DNA of 64,000 bases from Xanthobacter sp. NM-59 (GTDB lineage: Bacteria; Pseudomonadota; Alphaproteobacteria; Rhizobiales; Xanthobacteraceae): NCBI RefSeq assembly GCF_021401125.1, contig NZ_JACBFQ010000012.1:1-64000 (forward strand), written 5' to 3'. A model generated the notes under the pieces. That model was not told where the DNA came from, did not search any database, and saw nothing but the letters and a program-made list of their open reading frames with translations. Of this stretch, positions 57,814 to 64,000 are shown piece after piece. A program made the position numbers and the translations under genes. Numbering within the stretch: position 1 is the first letter of the stretch; each line of letters opens with the position of its first letter.

Positions 57814-58893
57814 ATGTTGGAGCCTCAGGCGGCGCCGGCCGCCGCGCCTTGCGCCACATCCGGCATCAGCCTTTCCGCCGCGCTCGACGAGTGGGCGGGC
57901 GAGGACAGCGCGCGCCGGCAGGTGGCCCTCACCCTCAACGCCCTGGCCAAGGGGGCTGTGGCGCTCGCCGCCAGGATCGCCGAAGGCCCGCTCAGCGGCG
58001 ATCTCGGCGCCACCCTTTCTTCCGGCGAGGCCGGCGAGGGACAGAAGGCGCTGGACGTGATCGCCAATGATCTCGTCATCGGCGCCCTGGCCGAAGCCCC
58101 GGTGGCCGCGGTCGCATCCGAGGAGAACGAGGCCCCCGTGCTGCTGGCGGCGGACGCCCCGCTGCTGGTGGCCATCGACCCGCTCGACGGCTCGTCCAAT
58201 ATCGACACCGACATTTCGGTGGGCACCATCTTCGCGGTGTTCCGCCGGCCGGAGGGGGCGAACGCCGCCGATCCCGCCGCCTTCTTCCAGAACGGTCGCG
58301 ACCAGCTCGCCGCCGGCTATGTGGTCTACGGACCCCATGTGGCGCTGATGCTCACGGTCGGCGCCGGCACCTGGCACTTCGCCCTGGACCGCGAGGGCAC
58401 GTTCCGCCTGGTGAATGCGGCGGTGAGCGTGAAGGAGGGCCTGGCGGAGTTCGCCATCAACATGTCGAACTACCACCACTGGGACGAGCCCGTGCGCGCC
58501 TATGTGGACGATTGCCTGGCCGGCAAGAATGGCCCGCGTGAGCGCGAGTTCAACATGCGCTGGGTGGCCTCCATGGTGGCCGATGCCCACCGCATCTTCC
58601 GCCGGGGCGGCATCTATCTCTATCCGGGCGACAGCCGGAAGGGCTACGCCCACGGCCGCCTGCGCCTGCTGTACGAGGCCTTCCCAGTCGCATTCCTGAT
58701 GGAGCAGGCGGGGGGCGCCGCCTGCGACGGGCGCGCCGACATCCTGGACCGCACCGCCGAGGCGCTGCACCAGCGGGTGCCGTTCGTGTTCGGCGCCAAG
58801 GACGAGGTGACGCGCGTGGCGCGCTACCACCTTTCGCCCGCGGGCCATGGCGAGCGCTCGCCCTTGTTCACGCGGCGCGGCCTGTTCATCTGA
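57814..58893 (+). CDS. cbbF: Fructose-1,6-/sedoheptulose-1,7-bisphosphatase
   Basis: 359-residue class I bisphosphatase of the Calvin cycle. Metal site: ASEENEAPV and [26 protein letters not shown]; substrate site [35 protein letters not shown] and the C-terminal [22 protein letters not shown] 57814 follows GGAGA by 7 bases. The product acts on fructose-1,6-bisphosphate and, in Xanthobacter, also on sedoheptulose-1,7-bisphosphate. It lies 82 bases after cbbX and 19 before cbbP. Confidence 0.97.
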   Translation: MLEPQAAPAAAPCATSGISLSAALDEWAGEDSARRQVALTLNALAKGAVALAARIAEGPLSGDLGATLSSGEAGEGQKALDVIANDLVIGALAEAPVAAVASEENEAPVLLAADAPLLVAIDPLDGSSNIDTDISVGTIFAVFRRPEGANAADPAAFFQNGRDQLAAGYVVYGPHVALMLTVGAGTWHFALDREGTFRLVNAAVSVKEGLAEFAINMSNYHHWDEPVRAYVDDCLAGKNGPREREFNMRWVASMVADAHRIFRRGGIYLYPGDSRKGYAHGRLRLLYEAFPVAFLMEQAGGAACDGRADILDRTAEALHQRVPFVFGAKDEVTRVARYHLSPAGHGERSPLFTRRGLFI

Positions 58894-58912
58894 TTTCCGG
58901 CGGGGCTCAAGA

Positions 58913-59788
58913 ATGTCGGTCAAGCATCCCATCATCGTCGTCACCGGCTCTTCGGGCGCGGGAACGACCTCGGTCAAGCGCACTTTCGAGCAGATCTTCC
59001 GCCGCGAGGGCGTGAAGGCGGCCTATGTGGAGGGCGACGCCTTCCACCGCTACGACCGCCTTGAAATGCGCGAGCTGATGGCCGCCGAGGCGGCCAAGGG
59101 CAACAAGCACTTCAGCCACTTTTCCCCCGACACCAACCTGCTCGGGGAGCTGGAAACCCTGTTCCGGGACTATGGCGCCACCGGCTCCGGCCGCTTCCGC
59201 CACTATGTGCACGATGCGGGCGAAGCCAAGCTCTATGGCGCCGAGCCCGGCCGCTTCACCCAGTGGGAGGATGTGGAGGCGGACACCGACGTGCTCTTCT
59301 ATGAGGGCCTGCACGGCGCTGTCGTCACCGACGACATCAACATCGCCCAGCATGCGGACCTGAAAATCGGCGTGGTTCCGGTGATCAACCTCGAATGGAT
59401 CCAGAAGATCCATCGCGACAAGGCCACCCGCGGCTATTCCACGGAAGATGTCACTGACACCATCCTGCGCCGCATGCCCGATTACGTGCACTATATCTGC
59501 CCGCAATTCACGGAGACGGACATCAACTTCCAGCGCGTGCCGACGGTGGACACGTCCAACCCGTTCGTCGCCCGCTGGATCCCGACGCCGGACGAATCCA
59601 TGGTGGTGATCCGCTTCCGCGACCCCCACGGCATCGATTTTCCGTACCTGCTCTCCATGATCCACAACAGCTTCATGTCGCGGGCGAATTCCATCGTCAT
59701 TCCGGGCAACAAGCAGGATCTCGCCATGCAGCTCCTGCTGACGCCCCTCATCATGAAGCTGATGGACCGGAAGCGCCGGGCCGGCTGA
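58913..59788 (+). CDS. cbbP: Phosphoribulokinase
   Basis: 291-residue kinase making ribulose-1,5-bisphosphate from ribulose-5-phosphate. P-loop VTGSSGAGTTSVKRTF (Lys of Walker A replaced by Thr, as in other class I proteobacterial PRKs), then VEGDAFHRYDRLEMRE, FSHFSPDTNLLGELE, LFYEGLHGAVV, and ILRRMPDYVHYICPQFTETDINFQRVPTVDTSNPF (in parts). The length and octameric class I type are standard. It is followed by a 506-base gap before cbbT. Confidence 0.98.
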   Translation: MSVKHPIIVVTGSSGAGTTSVKRTFEQIFRREGVKAAYVEGDAFHRYDRLEMRELMAAEAAKGNKHFSHFSPDTNLLGELETLFRDYGATGSGRFRHYVHDAGEAKLYGAEPGRFTQWEDVEADTDVLFYEGLHGAVVTDDINIAQHADLKIGVVPVINLEWIQKIHRDKATRGYSTEDVTDTILRRMPDYVHYICPQFTETDINFQRVPTVDTSNPFVARWIPTPDESMVVIRFRDPHGIDFPYLLSMIHNSFMSRANSIVIPGNKQDLAMQLLLTPLIMKLMDRKRRAG

Positions 59789-60294
59789 GGCCCGCCTTCC
59801 CGAAACGACATCGCGGACCTGCTCCCGGCGCCGGCCCAGCTGGCGCCGAACGGAAACGGCTGGCCCGCGTGCTCCGCTCCCGCGCGTGGGGGAGACAGGG
59901 GGAGGGTGGCACGTTCTATGAGCCCTAGGACGCGTGGCAGCCACCCTCCCCCAGCTCTCGCGCCGCGCCGGACCCGGGCCATGCCGGGGACACCCCGGTC
60001 ATCGCCCTCCCCTCGCGGGGCGGGCTGCGGCAGCGGCGCGATGCCGCCCGTTGCCGGGCTTATGCCGCCGACGCCGGTCTCCGCCCGGTGCCGGGTGGGT
60101 CCGCTCAAACATCATGCTGGCTTGCATCACGCGGGCTTGCACCACGTGGGCTTGGCCGACAGCCCGGGAGCCCTGCCCGCGGGCCGTCGAAATTCAAACC
60201 AAGCCTGCGGCCCCCCACGCCCAAGCGCGCAAACCTTCAGAGCGAAGGGAAACAAGCCGCAAGGGGACCCAAGGTTGCGAAGGGAGAGAACATC
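59789..60294. other. 506-base gap inside the cbb operon, with repeats
   Basis: No gene is supported. It contains a 13-bp inverted repeat, GGGGGAGGGTGGC (59898-59910) with GCCACCCTCCCCC (59940-59952), around a 29-base loop, and three 15-bp tandem units (60110-60154) of the type CATCACGCGGGCTTG. An extra long hairpin here could split the operon transcript. Confidence 0.7.
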
Positions 60295-62334
60295 ATGACC
60301 GCGCACGCCGTGCTGACAGAACCGGCCCTCGACCGTTCCCCGGGCGCCTTGGCCTGGCCCGTCACCGCCGCCGTGCGCGCACTCGCCATGGATGCGGTGG
60401 AGCAGGCGAAATCGGGCCATCCCGGCGCCCCCCTGGGCATGGCGGAAATCGCCGCCGTGCTGTGGCGCGAGCATCTGCGGCACAATCCCGCCGATCCCTC
60501 CTGGCCCGACCGCGACCGCTTCGTGCTCTCCAACGGGCATGGCTCCATGCTCATCTATGCGCTGCTGCACCTGACGGGCTATGACCTGCCCATCGCCGAG
60601 CTGAAGCGCTTTCGCCAGCTCCACGCCCGCACGCCCGGCCATCCGGAAGTGGGCATGACGCCGGGTGTGGAGACCACCACCGGCCCGCTGGGCCAGGGCC
60701 TCGCCAATGCGGTGGGCATGGCGCTGGCGGAAAAGACCCTGGCCGCCCAGTTCAACCGGCCCGGCCTCGCCATCGTCGACCATCGCACCTTCGTGTTCCT
60801 GGGCGACGGCTGCCTGATGGAAGGCGTCAGCCACGAGGCCTGCTCCCTGGCGGGGCGGCTCGGCCTCGGCAAGCTCGTCGCCTTCTATGACGACAACGGC
60901 ATCTCCATCGACGGCAAGGTGGAGGAGTGGTTCCCCGACGATACCCCGGCTCGCTTCGAGGCCTATGGCTGGCACGTGGTGCGCGATGTGGACGGCCACG
61001 ACCCCGCCGCCCTCGCCAAGGCCATGGATGCCGCCTTGGCGGAAACCGGCAAGCCCTCCCTCATCTGCTGCAAGACCGTCATCGGCCGGGGCGCGCCCAC
61101 CAAGCAGGGCCACCAGGACACCCACGGCGCGCCCTTGGGCGCGGACGAGATCGCGCGCACCCGGGCCGCCATGGGCTGGACCCACGCGCCGTTCGAGATT
61201 CCCGACGAGGTCTATGCCGCGTGGGACGCCCGCAAGACCGGCGCCGCCCGCCAGCAGGCCTGGGAAGCCCGCATGGCCGCCTATGAGCGCGCCTATCCCA
61301 ACGAGGCCGCCGAATTCCGCCGCCGCCTGGCCGGCGACCTTTCCGCGGCCTTCGCCTCCACCTTCGATGCGGCGCTCGAAGCCGCCATGGCGAAGAAGGA
61401 GAACATCGCCACCCGCAAGGCCAGCCAGCAGGCGCTGGCGGCGCTGGCCCCGGCGGTGCCCGAATTCCTGGGCGGCTCGGCGGACCTCGCCCATTCCAAC
61501 CTCACCACCTTCCCCGGCTCCACCCCGGTGACGCGGGACCCGGCGGGCAACCAGGTGCTCTACGGGGTGCGCGAGTTCGGCATGTCGGCCATCGCCAACG
61601 GCATCGCCCTGCACGGCGGCTTCATCCCGTTCGTGGCCACGTTCCTGGTGTTCTCGGACTATGCCCGCAACGCCATGCGCATGAGCGCGCTGATGGGGCA
61701 AAGGGTCATCTACATCCTCACCCACGATTCCATCGGCCTGGGAGAGGACGGGCCCACCCACCAGCCGGTGGAGCATGTGGAGAGCCTGCGCCTCATCCCC
61801 AACCTGGACGTCTGGCGCCCCGCCGACACGGTGGAAACACTGGTGGCCTGGCGCTCCGCCCTCGCGCGCAAGGACGGCCCGTCCGCCCTCATCCTCTCGC
61901 GCCAGAACCTGCCGTGCTGGGAGCACTCGGCCACACAGGCGGAAGCCATGGCCGACGGCGCCTATGTGGTGCGCGAGAGCGCCGCGCCGCCCAAGGCGGT
62001 GCTGGTGGCCACCGGCTCCGAGGTGAAGCTGGCTCATGCCGCCGCCGAGCTTCTGGAGGCCGAGGGCGTGCCCACCCGCCTCGTCTCCATGCCCTGCCGC
62101 GACCGGTTCGAGGCGCTGTCCGAGGAAGCGCGCGCGGCGCTGGTTCCCGCCATCATCCCCATCGTGACGGTGGAAGCGGGGGTGACGCGCGGCTGGCGGG
62201 GGCTCGGCTGCTCCGGCGTCACCGCCATCGGCATCGACCGGTTCGGCGAATCCGCCCCTGAAAAGGACCTCTGGCCCCTGTTCGGCTTCACCGCCGAGAA
62301 GGTGGCCGAAGCCGTGCGCCGCGCGGCCGAGTGA
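60295..62334 (+). CDS. cbbT: Transketolase
   Basis: 679-residue thiamin diphosphate enzyme of the Calvin cycle's regeneration phase. Motifs: [48 protein letters not shown], ThDP site [32 protein letters not shown] (GDG...NN-type), and [23 protein letters not shown]. The start [13 protein letters not shown] is preceded by GGGAGAG. A GTG/TTG further upstream gives no similar sequence. It follows the 506-base gap and precedes cbbA by 141 bases. Confidence 0.97.
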   Translation: MTAHAVLTEPALDRSPGALAWPVTAAVRALAMDAVEQAKSGHPGAPLGMAEIAAVLWREHLRHNPADPSWPDRDRFVLSNGHGSMLIYALLHLTGYDLPIAELKRFRQLHARTPGHPEVGMTPGVETTTGPLGQGLANAVGMALAEKTLAAQFNRPGLAIVDHRTFVFLGDGCLMEGVSHEACSLAGRLGLGKLVAFYDDNGISIDGKVEEWFPDDTPARFEAYGWHVVRDVDGHDPAALAKAMDAALAETGKPSLICCKTVIGRGAPTKQGHQDTHGAPLGADEIARTRAAMGWTHAPFEIPDEVYAAWDARKTGAARQQAWEARMAAYERAYPNEAAEFRRRLAGDLSAAFASTFDAALEAAMAKKENIATRKASQQALAALAPAVPEFLGGSADLAHSNLTTFPGSTPVTRDPAGNQVLYGVREFGMSAIANGIALHGGFIPFVATFLVFSDYARNAMRMSALMGQRVIYILTHDSIGLGEDGPTHQPVEHVESLRLIPNLDVWRPADTVETLVAWRSALARKDGPSALILSRQNLPCWEHSATQAEAMADGAYVVRESAAPPKAVLVATGSEVKLAHAAAELLEAEGVPTRLVSMPCRDRFEALSEEARAALVPAIIPIVTVEAGVTRGWRGLGCSGVTAIGIDRFGESAPEKDLWPLFGFTAEKVAEAVRRAAE

Positions 62335-62342
62335 GCCACATG

Positions 62343-62366
62343 CCCTCTCCCGCCAGCGGGGGAGGG
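62343..62366 (+). repeat. GC-rich hairpin after cbbT
   Basis: CCCTCTCCCGC and GCGGGGGAGGG (11 bp with one wobble) separated by 2 bases. It belongs to the same CCCTCCCC-type hairpin family as those at 2658 and 31904. Confidence 0.6.
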
Positions 62367-62475
62367 ATCGGAAGGGAGCCGCCGCCACCTTCCATCAACG
62401 GAGCCCGGGAGCGCGCCGCCCGTGCGGCGGCGGAAGCGACCCGCACAAACGACAGACGAACCAAGGGAGAGGACA

Positions 62476-63540
62476 ATGGCCCTCGTGTCCATGCGCCAGC
62501 TGCTTGACCATGCGGCGGAGCATTCCTACGGCCTTCCGGCCTTCAACGTGAACAACATGGAGCAGGTGAAGGCCATCATGGAGGCGGCCCGCGCCACCTC
62601 ATCGCCGGTCATCCTCCAGGGCTCGGCGGGCGCGCGCAAATATGCGGGCGAGCCGTTTTTGCGCCACCTCATCGCCGCCGCGGTGGAAGCCTATCCGGAA
62701 ATCCCGGTGGTGATGCACCAGGACCACGGCGCCTCCCCCGCCGTGTGCCTCGCAGCCATCAAGTCCGGCTTCTCCTCGGTGATGATGGACGGCTCCCTGA
62801 AGGAAGACGGCAAGACCCCCGCCGATACCGAGTACAACACCGCCGTCACCGCCAAGGTGGTGGAATTCGCCCATGCGGTGGGCGTCTCGGTGGAAGGCGA
62901 GCTGGGCTGCCTCGGCTCCCTGGAGACCGGCAAGGGCGAGGCGGAGGACGGCCACGGGGCCGAGGGCACCCTCGACCATTCCAAGCTGCTCACCGATCCG
63001 GACGAGGCCGCCCAGTTCGTGAAGGCCACCCAGTGCGACGCGCTCGCCATCGCCATCGGTACCTCCCACGGCGCCTACAAGTTCACCCGCAAGCCCACCG
63101 GCGACATTCTCGCCATCGAGCGGGTGAAGGCCATCCACCAGCGCATTCCCACCACCCACCTGGTGATGCACGGCTCGTCCTCGGTGCCCCAGGAGCTGCT
63201 GGAAGAGATCCGCACCTATGGCGGCGACATCAAGGAAACCTATGGCGTGCCGGTGGAGGAGATCCAGGAGGGCATCCGCTACGGCGTGCGCAAGGTGAAC
63301 ATCGACACCGACATCCGCCTCGCCATGACCGCCGCCATGCGCCGGGTGGCGGCCAAGAACCCTTCCGAGTTCGATCCGCGCAAGCTGCTCACCGCCGCCA
63401 TGGACGAGGCCAAGAAGGTGTGCATCTCCCGCTTCGAGGCGTTCGGCTCCGCCGGCCAGGCCGAGAAGATCCGCCCCATCGACCTGGATGACATGGCCCG
63501 GCGCTACGCCGCCGGCAGCCTCAGCCAGACGGTGCATTGA
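62476..63540 (+). CDS. cbbA: Class II fructose-bisphosphate aldolase
   Basis: 354-residue zinc-dependent aldolase of the Calvin subtype, which condenses triose phosphates to fructose- and sedoheptulose-bisphosphate. Zinc ligands in [35 protein letters not shown] and [22 protein letters not shown] and [15 protein letters not shown] are conserved. ATG 62476 has GGGAGAGG ahead; longer in-frame starts are rejected. It precedes cbbE by 368 bases. Confidence 0.97.
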   Translation: MALVSMRQLLDHAAEHSYGLPAFNVNNMEQVKAIMEAARATSSPVILQGSAGARKYAGEPFLRHLIAAAVEAYPEIPVVMHQDHGASPAVCLAAIKSGFSSVMMDGSLKEDGKTPADTEYNTAVTAKVVEFAHAVGVSVEGELGCLGSLETGKGEAEDGHGAEGTLDHSKLLTDPDEAAQFVKATQCDALAIAIGTSHGAYKFTRKPTGDILAIERVKAIHQRIPTTHLVMHGSSSVPQELLEEIRTYGGDIKETYGVPVEEIQEGIRYGVRKVNIDTDIRLAMTAAMRRVAAKNPSEFDPRKLLTAAMDEAKKVCISRFEAFGSAGQAEKIRPIDLDDMARRYAAGSLSQTVH

Positions 63541-63908
63541 TGCCAAAGGCCCCTGGGCCTGCCCCATGGGTATGCTTCATGGGCCTGCGTCTTCGGCCTT
63601 TGAGGCCCCTCGCGCGGCGCTTGAGCAAGCGCGCTGGCTCCGGTCGAAGACCGGCGTCGAGGGGCTGATGCCTCCCCCCCCCCACGCGGACGCCGACCGC
63701 GTGGGGCCGACAGGTGACCTGCCGTCCCCGGGCAGGACGCGGAGCCGCCGGCGCGCAGCCGCCGCGGCGAAGGGCCGGGGTGCCGGGAGCGACCTCACCC
63801 GGCGCCCCGGCCCCGGCGGGCCACGCACCTGTCATCACCATGACGTGGAGAACCGGCCCAAGGCCGGGTATGAAGAGCATCGATCGAAGACCCCTCAAGG
63901 AGGCTCCC
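63541..63908. other. 368-base stretch between cbbA and cbbE
   Basis: I see no gene. It contains short inverted and repeated Pro-codon-like GC runs (for example CCCCCCCCC near 63674) but nothing I can assign. A good ribosome site, AAGGAGG, ends it just before cbbE. Confidence 0.6.
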
Positions 63909-64000
63909 ATGGCCCGCGCGCACCCCATCATCGCCCCGTCCATCCTCTCGGCGGACTTCGCCCGCCTCGGCGCCGAGGTGCAGGCGGTGCTCGACGGTGG
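63909..64000 (+). CDS. cbbE: Ribulose-phosphate 3-epimerase (3' end outside window)
   Basis: First 30 residues only: MARAHPIIAPSILSADFARLGAEVQAVLDGG. PSILSADF is the family's N-terminal signature (Ser/Leu/Asp of the metal-binding barrel). Its position at the end of cbbLSXFPTAE fits the X. flavus operon. The ribosome site AAGGAGG lies 6-12 bases upstream. The rest is beyond the window. Confidence 0.93.
   Translation, partial: MARAHPIIAPSILSADFARLGAEVQAVLDG

Overview
The window is high-GC chromosomal DNA from an alphaproteobacterium of the Rhizobiales. The best fit is Xanthobacter or a close relative in the Xanthobacteraceae. The main evidence is the gene order cbbR / cbbL-S-X-F-P-T-A-E at the right end, the order described for Xanthobacter flavus, together with a hydrogenase cluster ordered hupSLC-DFGH(IJ)K-hypAB-hupR-hypCDE-hupE. 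The two clusters together indicate a facultative hydrogen-oxidising autotroph that fixes CO2 by the Calvin cycle.

Layout. (1) 1-7.8 kb: conserved translation/RNA block infB (5' end outside the window)-rbfA-truB-[SH3 lipo/secreted protein]-rpsO-pnp. (2) 8.1-13.0 kb: a ferritin-like protein; then on the minus strand the SRP RNA gene (ffs), a small secreted protein, dnaX and ybaB; then a DUF502 membrane protein. (3) 13.1-14.9 kb: an AT-rich foreign gene for an OLD-family ATPase/TOPRIM nuclease, a probable stand-alone defence gene. (4) 15.0-29.6 kb: an O2-tolerant-type [NiFe] uptake hydrogenase with its maturation genes. A sigma-54 promoter precedes hupS, a terminator follows hupC, and a composite sigma-54-like/anaerobox region precedes hupD. 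The NtrC-type activator HupR lies inside the cluster. (5) 29.7-38.7 kb: an SDR oxidoreductase divergent from an operon for a polyamine-type ABC transporter, a DeoR regulator, an isochorismatase-like hydrolase, an APH-type kinase and a class III PLP enzyme. I infer an uncharacterised amino-alcohol or amine catabolic pathway through a phosphorylated intermediate. (6) 38.9-49.7 kb: tex, a 1.8-kb gene-free stretch with ~190-bp tandem repeats, small proteins, a PduO-type cobalamin adenosyltransferase, a rhomboid protease, etfBA and a 3-hydroxybutyryl-CoA dehydrogenase. (7) 50.1-53.7 kb: a two-component system divergent from a Spy/CpxP-like periplasmic protein, followed by three 233-bp tandem units that each fold into stem-loops. 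(8) 53.8-64 kb: cbbR and the cbb operon, with cbbE cut by the window end.

How the parts fit: the hydrogenase feeds H2-derived electrons into the quinone pool through the HupC cytochrome b, and the cbb operon uses the resulting energy and reductant for CO2 fixation under CbbR control. HupE and the His-rich HypB supply and store nickel. The most unusual sequence-level signals are the two tandem-repeat arrays (41.4-42.7 kb and 53.1-53.7 kb), the foreign OLD nuclease, the kinase/PLP-enzyme operon and the regulatory region before hupD.
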